From Burkholderiales bacterium (GTDB lineage Bacteria > Pseudomonadota > Gammaproteobacteria > Burkholderiales > Burkholderiaceae_B), in assembly GCA_021300475.1 (NCBI GenBank), contig JAJTDO010000007.1, positions 1-34,453 of the forward strand: a stretch of DNA of 34,453 nt, given 5' to 3'. Of the stretch, positions 16,766 through 24,774 are shown piece after piece. Under the pieces are notes generated by a model, which was given only the letters and a program-made list of their open reading frames with translations, ran no database searches and had not been told where the DNA came from. Position numbers and translations under genes: made by a program. The stretch's first letter is position 1; each line of letters begins with the position of its first letter.

Positions 16766-17698
16766 ATGAAGTTCTTCAAGCGGCATTGGCCGAATTTTTT
16801 GCTGGCCTTCATTATGTTATTCGGTTTGTTTGGCGCCCGGCAGTTTTCACTTGCAGCAGCGCAGGCCGACATGAAAGCAGGCATTGTGGCGGTGGACGGT
16901 CAGTTGGTGAAACGCCCCGCCGCTGTGCAGTTGGCGCAGGCAGAACCGGCTGCATCAGCCGGGCAGGCTACCGCTACCAAGCCTGCTGGCGACGGTTTTG
17001 ACTTTTTCAGTGATCAGCCCGTGGCTGGCGACGACGTGGTGGTGGTGCCGGAAGAGAAATCGAAATGGATAACCGTGGGCGGCCCCATCGGTTTGGTCTT
17101 GTTCATGGGCTTCACCTTGTGGCTGAACTGGGTACTGATGCCCTATTCATCAAAAAGTGTGGACATCAACCTGAGACATTTTCCGCCGGCGGCCAAGCGC
17201 GGCATGGCGTTTGCCGTGTGTCTGTTTGGTGTCGCGTTTGCATTCGGTGCCTCTGAAATTTGGTACCAACTGCAGTTCTACGGCAGCTCAGAGGCGTTTT
17301 TTGCGCAAATGTCGCTGGGTAAACTGATTGTGATGACCCACGCGCATTTGTTTGGCTTCACCACTGCCTTTTTTATTGTGGGTGTGCCGTTTTCAATGCA
17401 GTTCAACAACTTGTCTGTTTACCAGTGGGTGTTGCCGGTGGGCTTGTCCGCCTCTTTCATTGACGTACTTTCCTGGTGGGGCATCAAGTACCTGTCAGCC
17501 AATTTCGAGTATGTGTCCATGTTGTGCGGCGTGTTGTTTTCCATCAGCTACCTGTGGATGCTGATTGGCCTGTTACGGGTGTTGTTGTTTCCCGAAGTGG
17601 TCTGGAAATCTGACAAAGACCGGGAAGAGCGGTTGAAACGCATCCGTGAAAAACGGCGCAGCCGCTTGCGCCACATGAATGAGAAATATTTCGGCTAA
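16766..17698 (+). CDS. Polytopic membrane protein of the cytochrome cluster, possible electron-transfer subunit
   Basis: The protein is 310 aa. One N-terminal helix (10-31) is followed by a periplasmic, Ala/Pro-rich stretch to about residue 100, then five more helices (about 104-125, 147-166, 184-212, 220-243 and 250-276), and a short basic tail (KRIREKRRSRLRHMNEKYFG). The third of the later helices starts with MTHAHLFGF, giving H192 and H194, which could ligate heme b or a metal. I do not recognise the family. The gene follows the monoheme cytochrome with a 3-base gap, so it is the likely membrane anchor or quinone-side partner of the module. That function is inferred from context. It is convergent with the AEC transporter gene, 7 bases away. 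Confidence 0.78.
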   Translation: MKFFKRHWPNFLLAFIMLFGLFGARQFSLAAAQADMKAGIVAVDGQLVKRPAAVQLAQAEPAASAGQATATKPAGDGFDFFSDQPVAGDDVVVVPEEKSKWITVGGPIGLVLFMGFTLWLNWVLMPYSSKSVDINLRHFPPAAKRGMAFAVCLFGVAFAFGASEIWYQLQFYGSSEAFFAQMSLGKLIVMTHAHLFGFTTAFFIVGVPFSMQFNNLSVYQWVLPVGLSASFIDVLSWWGIKYLSANFEYVSMLCGVLFSISYLWMLIGLLRVLLFPEVVWKSDKDREERLKRIREKRRSRLRHMNEKYFG

Positions 17699-17705
17699 TC
17701 TTTTT

Positions 17706-18587
17706 TCATCCCGCCCGGTTCAGTGTGAAATACAGAACCGCGGGAATGAACAACAGGCTGCCCAGGTTCCCCACCATCACGATGGAAGCAACCGTGACCG
17801 GTTCCTGGGCATATTTCTCCGCAAACACAAAGTTCAGCACGGCCGGCGGCAAGGCACCGAAAATTAACAGCATGGCGGCGTGTTGTGCAGATAAATCCAA
17901 CAGTTGCGCCAGCGGCCAGGCCACCAACACACCCGACAACGGGCACAGCACGGCGCCAATCGTGGCCAGTTTCAAGTTTACCAGCGCTGACTGAGTCAGA
18001 CGCACCCCTAAAGAAAACAGCAGCAGGGGAATGGAAACATCGCCTAGCAATTTAACGGAAAACAGCAAGGGTGGCCACAAACTGAGTGAACTTAAAGACA
18101 CCGCCAAACCCGCAATGCTGGCACCTATGACCGGCACACGCCAGAGTTGGTGCAGGGCGGTGTTTTTGTCCAGCAGCCAGGTACCCAGCGAGTAGTGCAG
18201 CGTATTTTCCACCATGAACAAAACAATGGCGGCGGGCATGGCCTGTTCTCCAAACGCCAGCAACGCCAACGGCAGCCCCATGTTTCCGGAGTTGGTGAAC
18301 ATCATGGGTGGAATGAAGGTGGCCGGTGCAATTTTCAGCCAGCGTGCCACAGGCAGTGCAAGCACGCCGCTCAACAGCACCACGCCGAGTGCACCCAGTG
18401 CAAGCGGCCAATACGTGAGCAAATCAAACGACTTCGACGCCAGCGCGGAAAACACCAAGGCAGGCACAAAAATGTCCATGTTCAGTTGGTTGGCAAAGCG
18501 CATATCGGGCTTGTGTACCCGCCCGTAAAGAAAGCCTGCGAGGACAATCATGAAAATCGGAAATACAATACTGGCAACTTGGAGCAT
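17706..18587 (-). CDS. AEC family transporter (auxin efflux carrier-like)
   Basis: The protein is 293 aa with about ten hydrophobic helices in two repeat halves of five, as usual in the AEC/Mem_trans family. Helix 1 carries MLQVASIVFPIFMIVLAGF, and a PALVFSALAS loop follows. Further landmarks are the NSGNMGLPLALL segment and its counterpart LPPAVLNFVFAEKY in the second half, both typical of the family. Members export or import small organic acids such as malonate or malate. The substrate cannot be told here. It is convergent with the cytochrome-cluster membrane protein and divergent from the acyltransferase gene with only 20 bases between the starts, so its promoter must overlap that gene. 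Confidence 0.9.
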   Translation of the reverse strand: MLQVASIVFPIFMIVLAGFLYGRVHKPDMRFANQLNMDIFVPALVFSALASKSFDLLTYWPLALGALGVVLLSGVLALPVARWLKIAPATFIPPMMFTNSGNMGLPLALLAFGEQAMPAAIVLFMVENTLHYSLGTWLLDKNTALHQLWRVPVIGASIAGLAVSLSSLSLWPPLLFSVKLLGDVSIPLLLFSLGVRLTQSALVNLKLATIGAVLCPLSGVLVAWPLAQLLDLSAQHAAMLLIFGALPPAVLNFVFAEKYAQEPVTVASIVMVGNLGSLLFIPAVLYFTLNRAG

Positions 18588-18607
18588 TTAAACCTGATTA
18601 TTCGTGA

Positions 18608-19522
18608 GTGGAAAGTTTTTTCGTGGTTCAACAATTGTCAAAAAAACCTTGGCTAGGTGTGCTTACCTTTGCAGCCTTGGTGGTTTGCATTACATCTTGG
18701 TTTGTCATCATGACGCCACTGGTCATTTTACGCGCGGTCCCCATTTATAAAGTTCAGCGTCTTTTTGCCCGTCTGAATGTGAAATTTGCCACGTTTTGGG
18801 TGGGTAGCAACCAATTGCTGTTCAAGTGCTTGCATCCGCCGCATCGTCCTGTTCACATTGAAGGCCACATCAAGCCCAACAGCAGTTACATGGTGTTGAG
18901 CAATCACCAGTCGTGGGCCGATATTCTGGTGCTTTTCAATGTGCTGCACAAACGTGTGCCATTTGCGCGGTTTTTCTTGAAAAAGGAGCTGATTTGGCTG
19001 CCGATTGTGGGGGTTATTTGCTGGGCCATGGATTTTCCGTTCATGAAACGCCACAGCCCCGCTAAATTGGCCAGAAATCCGGCCTTGGCGGCAGACGATC
19101 TTGAGGCCACCCGCAGGGCCTGTGAAGTCTACAAACTCAACCCGGTTGCGGTGGTGAATTTTGCCGAGGGCACCCGTTTTTCACCAAAGAAAGCGAAAAA
19201 AACCAAGTCGCCCTACCGTTACTTGCTCAAGCCGAAATACGGCGGTTTGTCTGCCGCGCTCAATGCCATGGGCGAGCAGTTTGCCGGTATTGTGGATGTC
19301 ACCATTTGCTATGAGCCTTCTGAAGATTCCATTGCCTGGTCTTGGTTGTGCGGTCGCCAGACCAAGGCACGGGTTCATATCCGCGTAATTCCCGTACCGG
19401 CAGATCTGATTGCTGGAAATTACAGGGAAGACGCTGAGTTTCGTCAGCGTTTCAAAAACTGGTTGGACAGTGTCTGGCGTGAAAAAGACGAACGCTTGAA
19501 ACGCATGCACGGCGTTGCCTGA
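18608..19522 (+). CDS. PlsC-like acyltransferase (YihG-type)
   Basis: The protein is 304 aa and belongs to the lysophospholipid acyltransferase superfamily, which transfers acyl groups to the free hydroxyl of lyso-lipids at the inner membrane. A hydrophobic N-terminal helix (about 16-40) is followed by the catalytic HxxxxD (NHQSWAD, H100 and D105), a PFMKRHSP block and the substrate-binding EGTR (187-190). The length and the extended C-terminus resemble YihG-type acyltransferases more than PlsC itself (about 245 aa). GTG at 18608 is the longest start. GTG at 18623 and TTG at 18635 are also possible, and none has a clear ribosome binding site. Confidence 0.88.
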   Translation: MESFFVVQQLSKKPWLGVLTFAALVVCITSWFVIMTPLVILRAVPIYKVQRLFARLNVKFATFWVGSNQLLFKCLHPPHRPVHIEGHIKPNSSYMVLSNHQSWADILVLFNVLHKRVPFARFFLKKELIWLPIVGVICWAMDFPFMKRHSPAKLARNPALAADDLEATRRACEVYKLNPVAVVNFAEGTRFSPKKAKKTKSPYRYLLKPKYGGLSAALNAMGEQFAGIVDVTICYEPSEDSIAWSWLCGRQTKARVHIRVIPVPADLIAGNYREDAEFRQRFKNWLDSVWREKDERLKRMHGVA

Positions 19523-19545
19523 TGCGACTGCGGCGTTCTGTGGCC

Positions 19546-20199
19546 TTAGTTGCGTTTTGCAAACAGGTAATCGGCCACATGCGGGTTTGAATCGCGTTCT
19601 TCGCCAAATGTTGATGTGGGGCCGTGACCGGGAATGAAGGTGACATCGTCGCCGAGCGGGAACAATTTGTCGCGGATGGCGTTGATCAGATCCATGTGAT
19701 TGCCCTTCGGGAAATCTGTGCGCCCAATGGAGCCTGAAAAAATAACATCGCCCACCACCGCCACACGGTCTGTTTCATGGAAAAAAACCACATGGCCCGG
19801 CGTATGCCCCGGGCAGTGAAACACTTTCAGCGTTTGTGCACCGAATTTTACCGTGTCGCCGTCTTTGAGCCAGCGGTCTGGCGTGAACGCCTGGGCCGGC
19901 GGAAAGCCGAATTGCACGCTCTGCACGGGCAGCAAGTCTATCCAGAATTTTTCTGCTTCATGCGGTCCTTCAATGGGCACGTGCAATTGGGCTGCCAACG
20001 CAGCCGCACCGCTGCAATGGTCTACGTGACCGTGTGTCAGGAAAATTTTTTCGACCGTGACACCCTGTTGGGCCACCACGGCCATGATGCGTTCAAGGTC
20101 GCCGCCCGGGTCCACAATGGCAGCGTGCCGGGTCTCTTCACACACCAGCAAGGAACAATTTTGCTCGAACTGGGTGACTGGAATGATGGTGATTTTCAT
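19546..20199 (-). CDS. MBL-fold hydrolase, glyoxalase II-like (YcbL type)
   Basis: The protein is 217 aa and a metallo-beta-lactamase-fold hydrolase. It shows THGHVDH (metal ligands H56, H58, D60, H61), the HCPGHTPGHVVF segment, GDVIF with a ligand Asp, and the C-terminal PGHGP. This order matches the short glyoxalase II/YcbL group that hydrolyses thioesters such as S-lactoylglutathione, but lacks the long C-terminal domain of true GloB. A role in methylglyoxal clearance is possible. The start at 20199 is used because the longer frame begins with non-conserved residues. Ribosome binding is weak (GAAGAAG). Confidence 0.9.
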   Translation of the reverse strand: MKITIIPVTQFEQNCSLLVCEETRHAAIVDPGGDLERIMAVVAQQGVTVEKIFLTHGHVDHCSGAAALAAQLHVPIEGPHEAEKFWIDLLPVQSVQFGFPPAQAFTPDRWLKDGDTVKFGAQTLKVFHCPGHTPGHVVFFHETDRVAVVGDVIFSGSIGRTDFPKGNHMDLINAIRDKLFPLGDDVTFIPGHGPTSTFGEERDSNPHVADYLFAKRN

Positions 20200-20261
20200 G
20201 CGGGCTCGGCTTCTTCGGAATGCGGTGCATTCCAGATACAAGGAAATTCAATGTCCTTATT

Positions 20262-20603
20262 CTACTCCGGCTTTGTGCTGTTTACGGTGGCGTAGGTCTG
20301 TATGGCGGTGGTTGCAACCAGAGACAAGGCCATGTCGATGTTTTCATTGTTGCGAACGGTTGCCGACGTGATTGCAGCGACCATTTTGTCTTCCATGTCT
20401 CTGGCCAGTTGCAAAGTGTCGGGTATGGGTTTGTTTTCTGCCACTTTTCTGGCGGCGCTGGAAAAAAACACGGTCGCAGAGGGGCCCACCTCGGGTTTGG
20501 GTACCGCAACGGATTGAGGCGCAGACACAGGTGGTTTGCCTGCGCGTTGCGCATTTGCGGAACCGGATTCGCCATTGACTGGGCCGAGAGGATTCACCGA
20601 CAT
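20262..20603 (-). CDS. Small hypothetical protein (113 aa)
   Basis: I do not recognise this protein. It is 113 aa, soluble and without a signal peptide. The first 45 residues are Pro/Ser/Ala-rich and likely disordered. The rest (about 50-113) is a predicted helical segment with a VAENKPIPDTLQLARDMEDKM stretch. An AGAAGG lies just before the ATG, closer than usual. It lies upstream of the MBL hydrolase on the same strand with 62 bases between them, and is divergent from the GNAT-XseA gene. Coding is supported by its length and by the position between two clear genes. Confidence 0.55.
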   Translation of the reverse strand: MSVNPLGPVNGESGSANAQRAGKPPVSAPQSVAVPKPEVGPSATVFFSSAARKVAENKPIPDTLQLARDMEDKMVAAITSATVRNNENIDMALSLVATTAIQTYATVNSTKPE

Positions 20604-20745
20604 GCCTTCTATTTGATAACAATCATTTATTTTCTCAAAGCTTTCAGTCCCGGACTGTGAATCTCTGTGTCATGGCGGTCGGGGCTGCTATGATAACCCT
20701 GCAGAATTTAGCTTGGCAACGGCCTACACAGGGAAAAAAGTTTGC

Positions 20746-22569
20746 ATGTTGGAAACCGATATTCAAATACGCTTTGGCAGTTGGCCGCGCATGCAACCGT
20801 TGGCTGCCCCCATTCGTTTGGCCGTATTTGTGCATGAGCAAGGCATCTCAGAGTCTGAGGAATGGGACGAGGCAGATGCGGTTGCCGTGCATTGGGTGGC
20901 TTTGTTCGAGGGTGAACCTGTGGGCTGCGCCCGTCTGCTCACCGATGGCAAGATTGGTCGCATGGCTGTACTCAAGCCCTACCGCGGCATGGGCGCAGGC
21001 AAACGTTTGCTGCAATGCGCTGTTGAATACGCCGCTGAACGCCGGTTTGCCAAAGTTGCGCTGAGTGCGCAAATGCATGCGAAGTCCTTTTATGAACAAC
21101 AAGGTTTTATAGCAGAAGGCGAGCCTCATTTTGAGGTGGGCATTGAACACCAATGGATGTCGTTGTCATTGCAACAGGCACCCAAGGCAGTGCCTTTATT
21201 GGCGTTTCTGGAAGGGGTGTCCGAGAAAGTCAGTGAATTAGACATGCGTTGGGTGATTGCAACAGTTTCGGAGTTAAAACGCCCTGGCAACGGTCATGTC
21301 TACTTCACATTGGTGGAAAGCGATGCAGCCGGAAGTGTTGTGGGCAAGGTGCGCGCAAATCTCTGGAAAAGCACAGCCATGGCCTTGGAAACGAAATTTC
21401 GCGCCGCTACCAGCAAGGGTCTGGAAAACAACCAGGAAGTGATGTTGCAGGTGAAGGCAGAGTTTCACCCCGGCTACGGCATGTCCGTGGTGGTTAAAGA
21501 CATTCACCCTGAATTTACCTTGGGCCAGTTGCAGGCCCGTTTGCAAGCCATACGGCTGGAGTTGCAGCGTCTAGGCATTGCCACCAGAAACAAGGCCCTG
21601 CCCGTGCCTGAAGATTTTTTTCGCATCGCGGTGCTCAGCCCTGAAGGGGCTGCCGGTTTGGGCGATTTTCAAACCCGGGCCGATGGCCTGATGCACGCAG
21701 GCGTACTGCAGTTTGTTTATTTCACGGCGGTATTCCAGGGCACCGGTGCTGCCAGTGCAATGAGCCGTGCCTTGGACGCGATTGCCCGCAGCCATGCCGA
21801 ACGGAGCTTTGATGCGCTGGTCATTATTCGCGGTGGCGGCAGCGAACTGGACCTGGCCTGGTTAAACGACATTGAAATTGCCCGGCGGGTGTGTCTCATG
21901 CCCATGCCTGTGTTGGCAGGCATTGGCCATGAACGCGACAACACCATTGTTGATGAACTGGCCTGCCTGCGTTTTCCCACACCTTCCATGGTGATTGATT
22001 ACATTGAGGAAGTGGTGCTCGGGCGTCTGAACCGGGTGGCCCGGAATGTACGTGATGTGGTGAGAATCGCCAGACAGAAACTTGAAACCGCGCGACTTCA
22101 AGTGCAGAACACGCAAGGCAAAATTACCGAGCAAGCGCGGCTGAAACTGTTGAAGGCCAGCACACAGGCAGACAAGGGCTGGCAATTCATTCGGCACACA
22201 AGTCAGAGCAACTGCGGGCAGGGCCGAAGTTCGGTTGAGCGTTTGTTTCTCGATGTCATCAAGCCGTTGTCCCGACAACAATTAAAAACCGCTGCTGAAC
22301 GCTTGCAGCGCATGTTTCAGACTGACATCAAGGAAACAGCAAGGCGTCGGCTTGAAACTGCCAGTTTTAAAGTGGAGTCACAGAAAGATGTGGTGGCCGC
22401 GCAAAACCCGGAGCGTATTTTGCAACTGGGCTATGCTTTGGTGCTTGATGCAAACGGTCAGGCGCTGACCAGCGCTGGGAAAGTCAGGCAGCAAACCGCC
22501 GCCTTCAATATTCAATTTAAAGACGGCACGGTGGGTGCCACGTTAAAGGAAGAACCACACAATGAGTGA
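20746..22569 (+). CDS. GNAT acetyltransferase fused to exonuclease VII large subunit (XseA)
   Basis: The protein is 607 aa. Residues 1-145 form a GNAT domain with the acetyl-CoA-binding RGMGAG (80-85) and a VFVHEQGIS opening typical of ElaA-like members. From about 160 an exonuclease VII large subunit follows: an OB-fold (WVIATVSEL, GHVYFTL), then the catalytic domain with RGGGSELDL (about 362) and GIGHERDNTIVDEL (about 392), the recognised XseA blocks. ExoVII cuts single-stranded DNA processively with XseB, encoded next and overlapping by 8 bases. Several XseA positions differ from the common form (ERDNTIVDELAC), so it is a divergent member. Start 20746 is preferred to TTG 20713, which would add 11 residues. 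The fusion could be a real two-domain protein. No frameshift is seen at the junction. Confidence 0.85.
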   Translation: MLETDIQIRFGSWPRMQPLAAPIRLAVFVHEQGISESEEWDEADAVAVHWVALFEGEPVGCARLLTDGKIGRMAVLKPYRGMGAGKRLLQCAVEYAAERRFAKVALSAQMHAKSFYEQQGFIAEGEPHFEVGIEHQWMSLSLQQAPKAVPLLAFLEGVSEKVSELDMRWVIATVSELKRPGNGHVYFTLVESDAAGSVVGKVRANLWKSTAMALETKFRAATSKGLENNQEVMLQVKAEFHPGYGMSVVVKDIHPEFTLGQLQARLQAIRLELQRLGIATRNKALPVPEDFFRIAVLSPEGAAGLGDFQTRADGLMHAGVLQFVYFTAVFQGTGAASAMSRALDAIARSHAERSFDALVIIRGGGSELDLAWLNDIEIARRVCLMPMPVLAGIGHERDNTIVDELACLRFPTPSMVIDYIEEVVLGRLNRVARNVRDVVRIARQKLETARLQVQNTQGKITEQARLKLLKASTQADKGWQFIRHTSQSNCGQGRSSVERLFLDVIKPLSRQQLKTAAERLQRMFQTDIKETARRRLETASFKVESQKDVVAAQNPERILQLGYALVLDANGQALTSAGKVRQQTAAFNIQFKDGTVGATLKEEPHNE

Positions 22570-22786
22570 TAACACCTACCCGGCATTGAATCCGGAAAGT
22601 TTCAATGCAGCCTACCAAAGGCTGGAAACCATCGCCAACAAATTAAGGGCCAGCGAGAGCAAGCTTGACATTGATTCCCTGTTGCCGGATGTGCAGGCCG
22701 CCATGGCCGCTTACGACATTTGCAAGCAGCGCCTGGCGGCTGTGGGGTTGGCACTTGATGAACAACTCGGCGACACCCCCGAATAG
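22562..22786 (+). CDS. xseB: Exonuclease VII small subunit
   Basis: The protein is 74 aa and is the small helical subunit of exonuclease VII, which binds the large subunit in several copies. The sequence contains the typical NAAYQRLETIANKLRASES segment, a central acidic LDIDSLLPDVQ and the YDICKQRL helix. It overlaps the end of the XseA-fusion gene by 8 bases, so the two are translationally coupled, as is usual for a complex made in fixed ratio. The C-terminus is slightly shorter and less acidic than in E. coli. Confidence 0.92.
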   Translation: MSDNTYPALNPESFNAAYQRLETIANKLRASESKLDIDSLLPDVQAAMAAYDICKQRLAAVGLALDEQLGDTPE

Positions 22787-22792
22787 TTTGTT

Positions 22793-23293
22793 TCAGCGAT
22801 TGCGGTGTTTGCGTGCCGCGATTTCATTTTCCAGCAGGGCGGCGAAGTCGAACAGGTCGTTCAAGTCTTCGGTGGAAAACGTGCGCGGCGCAGTATCAAG
22901 CAGACACAGGCTGCCCAGAATAACGCCGTTTTCGGAATACACAGGGGCGCCAGCGTAAAACCGTATTTTCGGACGACCCACCACCAACGGATTGTCAAAA
23001 AATCTGGGGTCGTGGCAGGGGTCTTCCACCACCAGTGCTTCACGGCTTTTCACCACGTGACCACAAAACGAGACGCTTCTCGGTGTGGATTTTGATTCCA
23101 GACCGCAGGCTGACTTAAACCACTGCATGTCTTTGTAAACCATGGACATCAAGGCCATGGGCACTTGAAAGTGCCGCTTGGCCAAGCGTGTAATGCGGTC
23201 AAAACCTTCTTCGGGCTCAGATAAAACCAACCCTAGGGTTTCCAATTCCTCTGAGCGTTCTGTTTCGTTTTCGCAGAGTGCGGGCTCAATCAT
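22793..23293 (-). CDS. GAF-domain protein
   Basis: The protein is 166 aa and almost entirely one GAF domain (about 30-160). It carries the family's FDRITRLAKRHFQVPMALMS opening, the strand RSVSFCGHVVKS, the LVVEDPCHDPRF segment and a GVILGSLCLLDT strand. GAF domains bind small molecules such as cyclic nucleotides or act as sensors. There is no output domain, so it probably works with a partner protein. The stop codon is 7 bases from the xseB stop (convergent). Ligand and partner are not visible. Confidence 0.88.
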   Translation of the reverse strand: MIEPALCENETERSEELETLGLVLSEPEEGFDRITRLAKRHFQVPMALMSMVYKDMQWFKSACGLESKSTPRSVSFCGHVVKSREALVVEDPCHDPRFFDNPLVVGRPKIRFYAGAPVYSENGVILGSLCLLDTAPRTFSTEDLNDLFDFAALLENEIAARKHRNR

Positions 23294-23433
23294 TTTTTAC
23301 ATCCTCGGACAGCGGGGCTTGGCGATTAGATCGCTAAAGTGTGATTTTAGTCTTGGACAAAGTCGTGTGACCAACAATTTCCCCCTGAATCTGTTAAACA
23401 TTTAAAAGCCACTTGGCGGGTCAGAAAAAGTGT

Positions 23434-24315
23434 TTAGAAATCAATCATGTTGGCTGCCACCAAGGCTGTGTTTTCCATGGGCAGAAAATGTGTGCAGCCC
23501 TGAACCACCGTTTGTGACCAGCGTGGCCTGATTGTTTTTAGCAAGGCTTGCGAGCGTTTGCCGCAAGTTGAACCCCGTTCTGCCAGCAGCAACTTGACGG
23601 GGCAGCCCGGCTTGACCAACTTGCTCCAAGGCCAGGCTTCCACCACCGAAAAAGTTCGGCTTTCCCATTCAGGCCTGCAGCGCAGGGTAACGCGGCTTGC
23701 ATGGGCAGCGCTGACCGAGGGTTTGAAGGCGTCTTGCGTGTAATGGCGCAGCCAGGCTTCGGGCCAGGCCGAAAATGAACGCTTGCCCCGGTAGCTTTCG
23801 AACGCCTCGTTGCTGTCTGCAAATTCTGCACGTCGCCGTTTTGCGCCAGCAGCCAATGAAAACCCTTCGTTTTTACCCAATACCTGCAGCGTTTTCATGA
23901 CGCTGCCCTGGAAAGGGTCAAGCAACACAGGGTCAATTGCAAATACGCCCCGGATGCTCTCGGGGTGGCGTTGCGCCGCCACCAGACTGCACATGCCGCC
24001 TATGCTGTGCCCCGCCAGAAAAACCGGTTCGTTGAACTGCTTGATGATGAAGCTCAAGTCATCGTAGTAGCGCAGCCAGCTGCGCAACTGTGCCGGATTG
24101 GCCTCTACAGTGGTGAAACCGTGGCCGCGGGCGTCTGGTGCCACGATGCGGTAGTGCTGTGCGAGCACCTCAAACAAGGGCAGGTAAGTTCGGGCATGAA
24201 ACCCTGTCGCATGTGAAAAAATCATCAAGGGCAGGTGTTTTTGATGTGCACCAACTTGTATGGTGGAAAACTCGCCCCCTTCAGGGTGTGGCAATGCGAT
24301 GCGGGAAAAATCCAT
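23434..24315 (-). CDS. Alpha/beta-fold hydrolase
   Basis: The protein is 293 aa with the alpha/beta hydrolase fold: an HATGFHARTY oxyanion-type loop (35-44), DARGHG (61-66), the nucleophile elbow GHSIGG with Ser104, and a C-terminal GCTHFLPME that supplies the catalytic His. There is no signal peptide, so it is cytoplasmic. The substrate is unknown. It is the last gene of the operon that starts with the response regulator at 29157. Its ATG shares one base with the stop codon of the PstS-like gene (TAATG), a sign of translational coupling. Confidence 0.88.
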   Translation of the reverse strand: MDFSRIALPHPEGGEFSTIQVGAHQKHLPLMIFSHATGFHARTYLPLFEVLAQHYRIVAPDARGHGFTTVEANPAQLRSWLRYYDDLSFIIKQFNEPVFLAGHSIGGMCSLVAAQRHPESIRGVFAIDPVLLDPFQGSVMKTLQVLGKNEGFSLAAGAKRRRAEFADSNEAFESYRGKRSFSAWPEAWLRHYTQDAFKPSVSAAHASRVTLRCRPEWESRTFSVVEAWPWSKLVKPGCPVKLLLAERGSTCGKRSQALLKTIRPRWSQTVVQGCTHFLPMENTALVAANMIDF

Positions 24316-24764
24316 TATTTAGCGGCTGTTTCTGCGTTTCTGATCAGTAAAACGCTGTATTTTTTTCTGAGTTCAACCATTTCTTCGCTGCTGGCTTCAA
24401 TGTAGCCCAGAGCGCCCTCGCGGCTGCTGATAAGGTTCAGCATTTTCAGGCGATCGCGTACTTCTTCCGGCGGGGTTCCCAAACCCACATAGCGACGTGT
24501 GGCCCAGTACGCAACGTACTCGGCGTCTGTCTTGCCAATGACAGTGCCTAAAAAGCGTTGGCGCACCGGATTTTCCGGTGTGTAGTTAAGTGGCGTCAGG
24601 CTTTTGTTGTTGTAGTCGAGTTGCTTGCCTGTGTAGATGCGTTCTGCGATGCGTTCTGTCATGCCGCTCAGCTCTACCTTTGACAGCAGGTAAAGCTCCG
24701 CCCGAGCACAAGCGCTGCTCAATGCGAGCAGTGCGATCAAGAGAGGGCGGCGCAAGCGGGTCAT
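24315..24764 (-). CDS. Periplasmic PstS-like phosphate-binding-family protein, short
   Basis: The protein is 149 aa with a signal peptide (LLIALLALSSACARA, cleavage around residue 22). The segment RQRFLGTVIGKTDAEYVAYWATRRYVGLGTPPEEV resembles the C-terminal half of short phosphate ABC-type substrate-binding proteins. It is about half the size of a full PstS, so it is a truncated or reduced member, perhaps without transport function. It lies between the porin-like gene (10 bases away) and the hydrolase gene. No ABC transporter permease or ATPase is nearby, which supports a sensing or accessory role and not classical uptake. Confidence 0.7.
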   Translation of the reverse strand: MTRLRRPLLIALLALSSACARAELYLLSKVELSGMTERIAERIYTGKQLDYNNKSLTPLNYTPENPVRQRFLGTVIGKTDAEYVAYWATRRYVGLGTPPEEVRDRLKMLNLISSREGALGYIEASSEEMVELRKKYSVLLIRNAETAAK

Positions 24765-24774
24765 GGCGGTGGGC

